Notes under the pieces: generated by a model
What the model saw: the letters and a program-made list of their open reading frames with translations, nothing else
Databases searched by the model: none
Told to the model about the DNA's origin: nothing
Position numbers and translations under genes: made by a program
Shown here: piece by piece, positions 11,509 through 22,888 of the stretch
How the letters are laid out: each line of letters opens with the position of its first letter
How positions within the stretch are numbered: position 1 is the first letter of the stretch
Origin: Pyropia yezoensis
Lineage: Eukaryota > Rhodophyta > Bangiophyceae > Bangiales > Bangiaceae
Length of the DNA: 64,000 bases
Assembly (NCBI GenBank): GCA_009829735.1
Contig: CM020619.1
Location: 2,300,590-2,364,589, forward strand
Direction of reading: 5' to 3'

Positions 11509-12532
11509 TGACGACGCCCCACTACGTGGCTGGCGCGTACCCCCCCCCCCTCCCTACGCCGCCGGCGGCCCCCCCGCGGGGGGGCCGCCCAACGCGTCGG
11601 TGGCGGGGGCGCCCCCGCCCGGCTACCCGCCCGCCGCCTATGCGGGGGCGCCCCCCCCGCCCTACGCGGCGGCGCCACCGGCCTATGCGGCGGGGGGGGC
11701 CCCACCGCCGGGCTACCCGTCTGCGGTGCCACCAACCGCACCGCCCATGGCCGCGGGTCCGGGGGGGGCCAAGCCCCCAGGTGGTCCCGGCGGCGGCGGC
11801 GGCGGCGCGCCGGCGGATGTGGCGGCGGACATGGAGTACGGCACGACGGTGGGGACGAGCATGGTGAACGTGCGGCTTGGCTTCATCCGTAAGGTGTTTG
11901 CGATTGTGGCCGTGCAGCTGCTGGTGACGGTCGGCCTTGGGTGCCTCTTCATCTTTGTGGAGCCCATCCGTGACTGGGTGATTGACCACCCGTGGCTGAT
12001 GATGGGCATTGGCCTGGGCGGCGTGCTCGCAACCCTGCTGCCCCTCTACTGTGGGGGTCTCAAGAACAAGTACCCAATCAACATGGTGCTCCTGGCGGGC
12101 TTTACGCTGGCCATGGGCTTCCTCGTTGCCAGCATTTGCGCCAGCTACTACGAGTCAGGCGCGGGGGTGGTGGTGCTCGAGGCGGCAGTATGCACGCTGG
12201 CAGTGTTGATCACGCTCACCACGTACGTGCTCATTACGAAAAAGGACTTTAGCTACCTGGGCGGCTTCCTCGGCGCGGCGCTCATGGTTCTCATCGTGGC
12301 GTCGATTGCCAACTTTGCGCTTGGAATTGTGGGCGCGCGCTCCCGCCTCTTCTCGTGGGGCATCTCCGTCCTGGGGGCGCTCGTCTTTACGGGCTACCTC
12401 CTCTACGACCTCAGCCGGGTGGTCACCAAACTGAGCCCCGACGAGTACATCCAGGGCGCCATCTCCATCTACCTGGACACTGTGAATATCTTCTTGTACA
12501 TGCTGTCCATCTTCGGGCTGGCCAGCAACTGA
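11509..12532 (+). CDS. Lifeguard/TMBIM (Bax inhibitor-1 superfamily) membrane protein
   Basis: A seven-transmembrane protein of the lifeguard branch of the Bax-inhibitor-1 superfamily, normally in ER or Golgi membranes, where members modulate calcium leak and cell death. Seen: a Pro/Gly/Tyr-rich cytosolic N terminus with repeated PPPGYP-like units; the family entry motif VRLGFIRKVFAIVAVQLLVT; then seven hydrophobic segments ending at LDTVNIFLYMLSIFGLASN. YLLYDLSRVV and SPDEYIQGAISIYLD near the end are signature segments. The stop is at 12530. The best start is ATG 11509 (MTTPHYVAGAYPPP), but its frame joins the main frame only if one base is added in the C run at 11540-11550. The main frame alone is open from 11513 without an ATG. 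A homopolymer length error is the simplest explanation. Partial copies occur at 8275-8455 and about 12680-12755. Confidence 0.9.
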
Positions 12533-12679
12533 GGAGGGCGGCGGCTGCGCGCGGGGCGACGGCCGATGCGTTGGGGAGCGGTGCGGGTGGGTGGAGGTTG
12601 GCGCGCTGCCAGCATCTTCCCCTCTGTGCTGTCCTCGTTCGAGCAGTCTTGGTCAGTAGCCGACGAGAACATCGCCGTC

Positions 12680-12755
12680 CATGTGCTGTCTATTTTCGGG
12701 CTGGCCAGCAAATGAGGGCGGCGGCCGCCCGCAGTACCACGGCGGACGCGTGAGT
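12680..12755 (+). pseudogene. Tandem partial copy of the lifeguard gene 3' end
   Basis: CATGTGCTGTCTATTTTCGG then GCTGGCCAGCAAATGA repeats the last codons and stop of the preceding gene with few differences. Similarity continues into the 3' flank (GGGCGGCGGC and beyond). It lies about 150 bp after the true stop. It has no start and cannot encode a protein alone. Confidence 0.75.
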
Positions 12756-14330
12756 GTGGGGGGGGGGGGGGGGGGGGGGGGGAGTGGGAGGAGGGAGGGA
12801 GGGAGTCGCCTGGTATTTACGGGAGCGTTGGGGCTCTCCTTTGTGTCTTTGTCGTACGCTTCATTTGGTTTTGCTCGGGCTTGGCACCACGTCCAGGAGA
12901 GAACAACAGGAGGGGTGAGGGGCGACCGAGGAGCTGGGAGGGAGACTGGAGGGAGCACGACCGGGGCGGAGACGAGGCCGTCAAGGTGACGCCACCAGGA
13001 GGGGGCGCAGCAGCTCGTGTGCGACCCCGTCAATCCGAAGCAACAGCGAGGGGGGGTCCAGCGGGGTGGTGACTCCAGCGACCGCCGCCGCCGCCGCCGC
13101 CACCCGACGGCGCCGCCCCCACCACCAGCCCCGCCAGCCGCTGCCGCCACCGCCGCGTGGCGGGCACGCCCACCCGCTGGCGCGCAGCTGTCGAGGCGCG
13201 GCGCGCCAACCCCGGCGCCCGCCACCGTCACCCACCGCCAAACGCCGACCTCACCCGCCCCAAACTGCCCACGTCCACCTGCCAAGACAGACGCAGAGGT
13301 ACAGTACGTACTGTGCTGTATGTACTGTACATACACGCACGGGACGGAGCGATACAAGCGGTGCCCCCCCGTCCACGCCCGACCGTCCGCACCGCAGGGT
13401 GGGGATGCCACAGGCGGCAGCGGCGGCAACCGCGTCTCGGCGGCCACCCCCACGGTGGGGCGCCACGGCGGCGGCGGGGGTGCGCGCGTGCGCGCCAGGC
13501 GCGGGCTGCGGGTATGTTTGTACACAGGTACCCGAGGGGGAGGTCCGTGTCGCCGGGAGGGTGTGGCGGCGACGCGCCCCCGCTAGACGGTCGCCGCGAA
13601 CCCCCCCTCGGCGGTGGTGCTGCCCCCTGAGGGCATTAGGGCCGCGGCGCTGCCGCGCACCCCGCCAGTGGGACGAGGACGCGACCGCGCCGCGGTCGGT
13701 CCCGCATCGACCTGGTGCGCCTTGGTGGGGTAGAGCAGCGACCCCGGGGGGGGGAGCGGGGGCGGCCCCGGGGGGGGGGATGGCCTTGTTCAGCGGCCGC
13801 TTGGAAGGGTGGGGGGGGGGGGGGAAGGGGGGACCACACCAGCGGCCGTGCCCCCCCCACCCCCTCTCCGCTGCGTCCCGATGGCGGTCCGCCAAGCGAG
13901 GGAGGGCGCCGTGGGCACCGTGGGGCATGACGACCCCTTCCCCCCCCCCACCCCGCCCACTCCCCCACCCCCCCCCCTCTCCCGTGCTCCGTGTGCCTTG
14001 CATGGACGGCCGCGCTCCCCAGGGGTGGTTGAGATGATGCTGGTGGCGGCTCCAGGCATTGGGGCGCCGCCGCCGCCCTCAACCCCCCCCACCTGCGGCC
14101 GGCCGCCTGTCCTGTCCCCCGCAGCGGTCGCCCTTGCTCCCCCACGGCAGGTGTGCTGTACAGTACAGTACATACCCCCCCGCTGCTCCTCTGTTGACTG
14201 CCCCCCCCCCCGCTCTCTACCCATCCCCCCTTCCCCCCCCCGGCGCGCCCCGCCCCCCCCCCCCCCCCCCCCCCCCCGGTGGGGCGAACCAACCCCGGGG
14301 TGGCCGGGGGGGGGGGGCGGGAAAGAGAAA

Positions 14331-14369
<39 letters not shown>

Positions 14370-15157
14370 ATGGGAGCGGAGCGGGAGTCGGGGGCGAGGA
14401 GCGTGGGTTGGGAACGAGGAGCGTCGGTTGGGGAAGAGGAGCGCGGTCCCCCCCGCCCTGCGGCCCCCCCCCACCGCTGAACATGGCCACGCCCCACACG
14501 CGCCCGGTCCCACTGGGAGCGCAAGGGCCACCACCGCCTGGCCACCATGGTCTGGCCACCGGGACCATGGCAAGGGCCTAGACACTTCCCACCGCGTCAA
14601 CTCGGGGGACAGCCGGCAAGGCGCGTGCTGGCGAGGGGGCGCCCAGGGGGTGCCCGCCGGGCACCCCCGCGCACCCCGCCCGCCGCCGGCTGCCGGCGGC
14701 GGGCAGGCGGGCGGTGCCACCGGCGGCGGGCGGCGGGGGCGCCACCGTGGCGGGGCGGCCGCCGCCAACGGGTGAACGCCGGGCACGCGCCCACCGGGGG
14801 GCCGCGCCGCCGTGTCCCCCGGCCGGCGACGCGGCGTCGGCGGCGGTACATCAGGAGGTCCCTCCGCTCCCCCCCCCCCCCCCTCTCTCCCTAGACGAAC
14901 CATCAACGCCGTCGTTCTATCCCTCACACACCCCCCCTTGCGTGCGCACGCTCCCCCCTTGGCCCTGGTCTCTTTGTCCACAACGGGCGGTGTTCTCCCC
15001 AGCGCCTGTGCCCTGACCGTGCCTACGCTCCCCCCCTTCACGCGGACCTCCTCGCCCCGCCCCGGCCCGTGACGCAAGGCACTCGCCGACACGGCGGCAC
15101 GCGTCCGTGTCCCCCGCCCGCCATCCCCTTGCGCCTTGCCCGCCCGCGTCGGCCGTC
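12756..15157. other. Low-complexity intergenic region with GTAC palindromes
   Basis: Long G or C tracts (for example 12760-12781 and 14330-14365) produce spurious long frames on both strands. GTAC-rich palindromic clusters lie at 13299-13333 and 14151-14174. No gene accepted. Confidence 0.45.
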
Positions 15158-15418
15158 ATGCCCCGCTTCTCCTGGACGTGGCTGACCCGCTGGCGCGCCG
15201 CCCGCGTCGCCCGCCGCCGCACGTCGGCGGGCGACCGGCGGCCCCGGCGGGGGCAGCGGCACAGCGTGGAGGGCGGCCGCCCGGCCGCGGCCGCCGCGGC
15301 GGCCGCCGCCGCCGCGGCCAGCGCGGCGAGCAGCTCCTGCCCCTCCTCGGACCTGTGCATCCTCATCACCCCCGCCGACCACCCCCCCGCCGACGCCGCC
15401 GGCGGGGGGTGCTGGCGG

Positions 15419-15481
<63 letters not shown>

Positions 15482-17370
15482 CCCCCGCCAGACGCCGACG
15501 ACGACAACGACGACGGCCGCGGCACCCCGTGGCCTCCCCCCCCCCGCCGTTGGCGGGGGGCGGCCCCCGCCCCAGCCGCACCCCCGCCCAGGCGGCGCGG
15601 GAGCGGGTGCGGGCGCTCCACGCCGCCGCCCGGGCCGGCGACGGCCGCCGCGTCGCCGCGGCCGTCGCCGCCGGCGCCGCCCCCGACGCGGCCGACGATG
15701 GCGGCCAGACGGCGCTCCACGTGGCCGCCCGGGCGGGCCACGCGGCCGCCGTGGCGGCGCTCCTCGCCGCCGGCGCGCCCCCGTCCGCCGCCGACGCGGC
15801 GGCGGCAACGCCCCTGCACGCCGCCGCCGGCGGGGGGGGGGGGCGGGTGGTGGCGGCGCTGCTGGCCGGGGGGGCCGCCGTCGACGCGCGGGACGGCAGC
15901 GGGCGGACGCCGCTGCACTGGGCGGCGGCGGGAGGGGGGGGGGGGGGGGGGGGCGGGCGGTGGTGGCGGCGCTGATCGACGCGGGGGCAGACGCGGGGGC
16001 GGCGGCCGCCGCGGCGGGGGGGGGGGCGACGCCCCTCCACGAGGCCGCCGCCGCCGGCAACGCGTCGGTGGTGGGCGCGCTCGTCGCGGCGGGCGCCCCC
16101 GTCGGCGCCCCCGACGGCCGCGCCCACACGCCGCTACACTTGGCCGCGGGGCGGGGCCACGGGGCGGTTGTGGGGGCGCTGCTGGCGGCGGGGGCGCCGC
16201 CCGCGGCGGCCTGCGCGGCGGGGCAGACGGCGGTGCACGCCGCTGCCGCCGGCGGCCACGCGGCGGTGGTGGCGGCGCTGCTGGCGGGGGGGGCCCCCGC
16301 GGGGGCAGCCGACGGGGACGGCCGGTCGGCGGTGCACCTGGCCGTGCGGGGGGGCCACGGGGGGGTGGTGGCGGTGCTCCTCGCGGCCGGCGCGCCCGTC
16401 ACGGACCGCGACGGGGCGGGCGACACGCCGCTGATGGGGGCGATCCGGGAGGCGCGGTGGGACCTGGCCGCCGCGGTGCTGGCGGCGGTCGTGGCGGCGG
16501 GCGGCTCGGCCGCCGTTGCCGACGCGGCGGGGTGGACGCCCCTCCACGCCGCCGCGGCGGCGGGCCACACCCCCACCATCCGCTCCCTGCTGGCCGCCGG
16601 CGCGCCGGCCGACGCGGCCGCCGCCGACGGCACCACCCCGCTCCACGCGGCGGCGGCCCGCGGCCACGCCGCCGCCGCCGCGGCGCTCCTGCACGGCGGC
16701 GCCTCGGCGGCGGCAACGGCCCCGCCGCGCGGGTGGACGGCCCTGCACCTGCTGCGGCCGGGGCGGGGGGCGGCGGCGACGGCGGCGGCGCTCCTGCGCG
16801 GCGGCGGCGACGGGGCGGCCGCCGACGTGGACGGCCGCGGGCCGCTGCACGTGGCCGCCGCGGCGGGCTCGGCGGGGGTGGTGGCGGCGCTGCTGGGCGC
16901 GGGCGTGCCGGCGGGGGCGCCCGCGGCCGGCGGCCAGACGCCCCTCCACGCCGCCGCCCTGCACGGCCGCACGGACTGCGCGCGGCTGCTGCTGGGGGCG
17001 GGCGCCTCGCCGGACGTGCCCTGCGGGGATGGCACCACGCCCCTGCGTGCTGCCGTGGCGGGGGGCCACGGGGGGGTGGTGACGGCGCTGCTCGACGCGG
17101 GCGCGTCGCCCGAAGGGGGGACCGTCGGTGGGGGGGGGGGGGGGGGGCACCCCGCTGCACCTTGCCGCCGCGGCGGGCCACGCGGCGGTGGTGGCGGCGC
17201 TGCTGGCGGCGGGCGCGGACGGGGGGGCGGTGGACGCAGACGGCCACACGGCGGTGGAGGTGGCGACCGCCGCCGGCTTTACCACCGTCATTGCGGTGCT
17301 GCGGGGGATGGCGGCCGACGCTGCCGTCGACGCCGAGGGGGGGCTGACCCGACAGACCACCCATGGCTGA
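15158..17370 (+). CDS. Ankyrin-repeat protein (about 17 repeats), frame broken at homopolymer runs
   Basis: A long ankyrin solenoid, probably a protein-interaction scaffold. The likely start is ATG 15158 (MPRFSWTWLTRWRAARVARR), followed by Ala, Gly and acidic low-complexity. From about 15606 the 33-residue unit repeats, with cores such as GGQTALHVAARAGHAAAV, HTPLHLAAGRGHGAVVGALL and GWTPLHAAAAAGHTPTIRSL, through to DGHTAVEVATAAGFTTVIAV and the stop at 17368. I count about 17 units. The reading frame changes three times, each inside a homopolymer: C run near 15535-15546, G run near 15932-15954, and G run near 17129-17147. Repeat periodicity is preserved across each change, so these look like assembly length errors or slippage rather than three separate genes. 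No kinase, TM or other domain seen. Confidence 0.8.
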
Positions 17371-20309
17371 GGCGCCGGGGTCGCTCGCGCCTGTTTGCAG
17401 ACGGGTCGACGGTGGGGCGCCCGCGCCCCGCGGGGTCAGGCGGCTCGACTCTGGGAGGCGGGCGTGGTGGCGGCGGTGCACCCGCGCGCGGTGGTGGGTC
17501 CGGCTGAGGGCGCCCGCGCGTGTCGTGGGAAACGCGGCGTTCGCCTTCGAACTCTGGCCGACCCAGCCGCTATAGCGGGGATGCGACCGTCGGCGGGGAG
17601 CAGGCCGGGGTGTGGGTGAGTGAGGGCGCCCCGAGGGACGCTGCGACGTCGCCGTGCCCTTCATGCCGAGGGGGGCGGCGCCTCGGGGTTGAGCCCATCG
17701 CGGCGCGCGCCGGCAGAAGGACTTGGAATGTAAATCAAAACGTAGACGGGATGGGAAGGCAAGGTGCAGGGATAGGAATCGGAGGAGCTCGCAGGGGAAG
17801 CCGGCCGGCTCCCCCTACGGCCGCCAACCCTATTGCTGCCACAGCCGTGGTGGGCGCGGCGGCGGAAGCGGCGGTGGCCACCCAAACGTCGACCGCGCCC
17901 CCCCGTCCTCTCATGTAGACACAACCACGGCACCACGACGGCGCTGGGCGGCTAATCTAATCTCCCCCCCCCCCCTCGCCACTGACGATGCCGTCAAAGC
18001 CAGTGAAGCGCCACGGGTGCCACGAGGGTGACGAGTGCGTCGCGGGACAGCAAGAACAGAGCTCCCGTCATAGGGCCAGGGGGGAGAGCAACCGCGCACT
18101 GAACTGGGGAACACAGGCCAGACCGTGAAGGTACCGCCATACCCATGCAAGCCGGGAGGGGCGGCAGGAACCGCACCGCCCGCACCGCGCCGCCGTCGAG
18201 GCTGGCGTGGAGGGGAGGAGGGGAAAGGCTGCGGGTGCGGGGGGGGGGGGGATCCCGCCGCCACACGCCAGCTGCAGCCTGCGGTGCATCCGTGGCGTCT
18301 GCGCGGCAGTTGCCGCGGCGGGCGGGAGGAGGGGGAGACGGGGGAAGGGGGGGGGGGGGGGGGGGGGGGAACGAGGGGCGGCCCCGGTGGCAGCGTTTGA
18401 CCACCAGCGCGCGCGCCACGTTCCGTCCGCCCCTTTGCCCGCTGCACGGCGCGGTGGCGGCGGCCGCAGGTGTGTTGGATCCACTTGCGCTTGGCGGAGG
18501 GGGGTGGCGGCCACGTTCCGCTGGCGCCTCGCAGCGCCAGCGGCGGCTACCGTGGTTGCGCAGACCACCGCCGTGTCCTCCCCATGGACGACCGGTGTGC
18601 CCCGGCGGGGGCGGGACTCCCGCCGCCAGAGGTGGGTGCTAGATACGACCCCCCCCCCCCCCGGGGCTCCCCCCACCTACCCCCCCCAGTCCCGCTGCGC
18701 TGTGTTTTTCCCCACTGCGTGGAACGCCGCCCGTGGCCGTCGCTCCCTCCGCCCGCTGTGGCGTCTGGTGGCGGTTCCCTTGCGTGACGGGGCTGTGGCG
18801 GGTGGCGTGGCGCCGGTGCGGCGGCGGGAGCGCAACGGGAAGATGGGGAATGGGCGGGGGAGGTGTGGAGGGGGGCGGGGGCTTAGGGAAAGCGGCAACG
18901 GCAAGAAGAGTGGGAAGGGGTGCGGGGGGGGGGGGGGGGGGGGGGGGGGGGCGGGGAGGGGGGGGGGGTGGTAACTGAGGGCAAGGGGCAACCCGCGAAG
19001 CGGCGCCTCGTCGTCACCGCGGCGGGGTGGCCCACGAGTAGGTAGTCTGGGTGATCCGCGTCACCCCGCCGCGTTCCGCCCCGCCGGTGGAGGCCTCCAC
19101 CCCCACCCCGCCCTCCACCCGTCGGGGGTCTTTTCGCGTCGGTGTCCACCCCCCGCCGCCGCCCCTTCCCCCGCCGGTGCGGTGGCAGTCCCGCCGCTCC
19201 CCTCCCAGCAGACCACACGGCCGCCGGGCGGCTTGACCGCCCGCCCGGCCGCTCGGCCGGCCGCTCCCCCGCCTACCCACTCGACCGCCCCCTCTCTGCC
19301 CGCCCGCCACGTCTGGGCTGCCAAAGGCGTCACCGCGTCTTGCCCAGCAGCGGCAAGGGCGCTCCTCCACCGCTCCCCCGCGGGCACCGCCCCTGGACCT
19401 TCCATAGATCCCCTTGATCCACCCCTCCCCCGCTCTCGTGCGGGGGGGTGGGAGGGAGCACTCCCTCTCTCCCTCCCACCGCTCTAGCGGGCGGGCCGCC
19501 CAGCCCGCCCGCCCGCCCGCCCTGTTTCCCTCCTCGCTACCTACGCGCCGCGCCGCCCTGCGGCGGCACGGGGCGGCGGCGGGTCGGCGGCGAGGAGCTC
19601 TGGGGGCAGGAGCACAGCCGGCACGCCAGCACGATGCCGCGGCATTGCGCGCGCCGTGGAAGGGGGAGGACGGGGGAGGGGGGGAAGGGGGCCAGCACCC
19701 TCTGGGCGTTTTGGAGGCGCCAACGACACGGAGGCCGCTACGTGCCCCCCCCTCGACGGCGCGACGCACGTGGCGCTGGTGGCCACGCACGCGCGCGGGG
19801 GGGGGGGGGGGGAGTAGGCGGGGGGGGGGGGGGGGGGGGTGAAGGCGGGAGCGCGCGCCGCCCCCCGCTGGCAAGGCTTCTGCCGCTGCGCCTCCCCCCC
19901 CCGCCTCCCGGCCTCCAGTTTGTGCCGCCCAACGGCCGGCGGGCCGCCGCGCCGTGGGGCGTGGGTGTGGCCGTAGGCGAGCGGCCGCCTCCACCGCCAG
20001 GACTGTGGAGTGGGGGGGTGGGGGGGGGGGGGGGGGGCGGCGGCGACAGCGGCGGCGGCGACAGCGGCGGCGGCGGCGTCTGGTCCATGGCGGAGCGGCG
20101 GGCGCCTGCTGCAAGGGCGGCGGGCCTCCCCGGTTAAGAGCTCCCCCCCCACCCGCTCTGGCTGGGAGCGTCGGGCCCCGGCAGGCAGGCAGCAGCAAGC
20201 GCCTCCACCCGACCAGTCGACGCAGTCGACGCGTCGAGTAAGGTGACCCCGCCCCCTCTGTCCTCCCCCCTCCCCCCCTCCCGCCGGCGCTCCCGCCAAG
20301 GTCGGCAGC
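17371..20309. other. Low-complexity intergenic region, no gene accepted
   Basis: G runs at about 18346-18370 and 18930-18952 and Cys/Pro-rich translations only. A slightly lower-GC patch at 17720-17780 has nothing recognisable. The last 60 bases contain several GTCGAC repeats shortly before the fasciclin gene. Confidence 0.45.
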
Positions 20310-21599
20310 ATGACCCCCCGCGTGGTACTCCGCGCCGTCGCGGCCGCGGCGGTGGCGGGCGCCCTGGTGGCCACCGCCGCCACCGTCGCTGCCGCCGCCG
20401 CCCCCACCGCCGGCGCGGCGCTCGGCGGGGCGACGCGCACCGCCGCCTCCTCCCCCTCCACCGCCGCCGCCCGCCGGCCGCTGACCATCCTGGCGGCGGT
20501 GAACCGGGACCCCGAGTTCTCCCTCCTCGCCGCCGCCCTCAACGCAACCGGCCTGGACGGCGCGCTGGGCAACCGCACCGCCAGCCTGACGCTCTTTGCG
20601 CCCACCGACGGGGCCTTTACGGGCCTCGCCAAGCTCCTTGGCTGGAAGGGGCGGACCAAGGCGTCGGTGCTGCCCTACCTCCTCACCGCCCTCCGCACCC
20701 TCAATGGCGGCAAGGATCCGGTGCCGCTGCTCGCGTCCATCCTCAAGTACCACGTCGCGGCGGGGGGGATCACGGCCAAGGCGCTCGTCGCGGCGGGCGG
20801 CTACACCCCGCTGGAGGGCCCCCGCGTGCGCCTCAGCGCCGACGGCAAGCGCCTCATCGACGCGGCGCCGGCGGTAGCCGACCCGGCGCTGCTGCGCACG
20901 GACCGGCTCTACCAGAATGGGGTTGTGCACGTCATTGTGGGGGTGCTCCTGCCGCTGGAGGTGGGGGGCAAGTCGCCGGCCAGGCCGACGAAAAAGCCGG
21001 CCACGCCGGCAAAGCCCACAAAGACGATTGCGGGGCTGGCCACGGGCACCCCCTCCCTGTCCATCCTGGTCCAGGCGCTGGCCGCGGTGGACCTGGTCAA
21101 GGTGGTGGCCGACGCCGGCGCGTCGCTGACGGTGTTTGCGCCCACCAACGGCGCCTTCCTGGCGCTGGCGCGGGACCTCGGGTATGGGAGCACCAAGGTG
21201 GACGGCGTGTTTGCGTTCCTCGTCAAGGCGCTGACGCGCCTCGGCAACGGGGACCCCGCGCCGCTCCTCAAGGCCATCCTTACCTACCACGTGCTGCCGA
21301 CCAAGAAGGGGTCGGCCGCCCTCCTCGGCACGGGCGCCCAGACGACCGTCCAGGGCGGCCGGCTCCTCGTCACCCCCGCGGGGGAGGTGGTGGACCTGGC
21401 ACCGGCGGTGGGGAATGCCAAGATTACGACCGCGGACATTGGCGCCACCAACGGGGTCGTCCACCTGGTCAACCGGGTGCTGCTGCCCATCAAGGTGTGC
21501 CCCGTGTCGGCGCGCGCCTACTGTGTGGCCCGGCGGCTGGGCCTCGACGCCAAGGCCTGCCGCTGCGTCCGCCGCTACCACTACAAGCGCCACTACTAG
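20310..21599 (+). CDS. Secreted protein with two fasciclin (FAS1) domains
   Basis: A 429-residue extracellular or wall-associated adhesion-type protein. Seen: a signal peptide of about 35 residues (MTPRVVLRAVAAAAVAGALV onward). FAS1 domain 1 covers about residues 55-215, with the H1-like box LTLFAPTDGAFTGLAK, YHVAAGGITAKAL and the H2-like GVVHVIVGVLLPLE. A Lys/Pro/Thr linker follows at about 218-245. FAS1 domain 2 covers about 245-400, with LTVFAPTNGAFLALAR, ILTYHVLPTKK and TNGVVHLVNRVLLPIK. The C-terminal tail has four cysteines (KVCPVSARAYC... ACRC) and basic residues, with no GPI or TM segment. The ATG at 20310 starts the signal peptide directly. The frame is clean, without homopolymer breaks. 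Confidence 0.93.
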   Translation: MTPRVVLRAVAAAAVAGALVATAATVAAAAAPTAGAALGGATRTAASSPSTAAARRPLTILAAVNRDPEFSLLAAALNATGLDGALGNRTASLTLFAPTDGAFTGLAKLLGWKGRTKASVLPYLLTALRTLNGGKDPVPLLASILKYHVAAGGITAKALVAAGGYTPLEGPRVRLSADGKRLIDAAPAVADPALLRTDRLYQNGVVHVIVGVLLPLEVGGKSPARPTKKPATPAKPTKTIAGLATGTPSLSILVQALAAVDLVKVVADAGASLTVFAPTNGAFLALARDLGYGSTKVDGVFAFLVKALTRLGNGDPAPLLKAILTYHVLPTKKGSAALLGTGAQTTVQGGRLLVTPAGEVVDLAPAVGNAKITTADIGATNGVVHLVNRVLLPIKVCPVSARAYCVARRLGLDAKACRCVRRYHYKRHY

Positions 21600-21961
21600 A
21601 GTGGAGAGCGAATCTGAAGGGGGGGGGGGACTGAGGACCGGCCCCCTCTGGGGCGGCTGACTTTGTGGCTGGACGGGAGTGTGGGACAAGCTTAAGAGGC
21701 GGCAGCCCGCCATAGACACATGTAGGTGCAGATAGGTGCCATAGGCTAAATGCAGCACTCCCCAAGCTACTGCCCACCGCTCGACACCCGCCCCGCCGTG
21801 GCGCAGACTGGTCCACAGGCCAATGTCAATTCCCCCCCTCGTAACCTCAATGGGACGGATCCGCGGCGGCAGCGGCCGCCAGGCGCCAAAAGCAAAACAC
21901 AGCAGGTGGAGAAGAGTGGAAAAGACTGGCCGCCGCGGTGGGATGGCGTGCCCCCCCCCTC
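21600..21961. other. Short intergenic region
   Basis: Downstream of the fasciclin stop. Moderate GC, no gene or repeat recognised. Confidence 0.4.
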
Positions 21962-22463
21962 CTACAAGGTGCCCGCGTTACCACGGTCGGGGGCGCGCGC
22001 CACGCCGCCGCGGACACCCCCGGGGGGGGCGTCGGTGGTTGCCGCCCCCGGCCGCGACGCCGCCGGCGGCGTCGGTGGTGGCAGCGCCCGTGGCGGTAGC
22101 TGCTGGGGTGACGGCGGCTGCACCGGCGGCGGCGGCGGCGGCGGCAGCCGCGGCGGCGGCCGGCGCACCCCCCGGGTGAGCCACCGGAGCCACGGGGAGG
22201 CAGGCAGCGGGGTGCCACCGTCGCTGCCACTCCCCCCCCCGCTGCAGTCGCTGTCGTTGGCGGCCGCAGCCGGCGGCGGCGGGCACGGCGGCGGCAGCTG
22301 CCGCCCTCCCCCGACGGCAGCGGCGGCGGCGACCAGAGGCGGCCGCCGCGGCCGATGCGGTGGGGTGGCCGCCGCCGCCGCCGCCGCGCCCACCGCCCCG
22401 TCGCCGCCGCCGCCGCCGCCTGCATCATCGTCGGACACGAGGTCCACCACGTCCACCGCGGCG

Positions 22464-22496
<33 letters not shown>

Positions 22497-22852
22497 AGTG
22501 GCGGGGGGGGAGGCGGCGCCGCAGACCCCCCGCCCGCTCGCGGCGGCGGCGATACCACCACCACCTCCTCGTCATCGCCGTCCCACACCACCACCACCCC
22601 CGTGGCGGGCGCCGGCAGCGGCGGTGGGGGGGGTGGCCGCGCAGCCGCAGCCGCGACGGCGGCCGGCGCGGAGGGGGGCGGCCGTCGCCGCTGCCGCCGC
22701 AGCGGCGGGGACGCGGGGGGGAGGGGGGAGGCGGCGGCTGCGTGGGAGGGCCGCTGCCGCCGGCGGGGGCGCCAGCCGGGGCTGCTGCCGGCGGGGCGGC
22801 CCCAGATGGCGAGCGCGGGATCCCGCCCGGGGGGGCGGCCGCGGCGGCGGGG

Positions 22853-22888
<36 letters not shown>

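Noticed and set aside
19014..21758. 914-codon frame antisense to the fasciclin gene
   Set aside because: Shadow of a GC-rich coding region; the sense strand has clear FAS1 domains.
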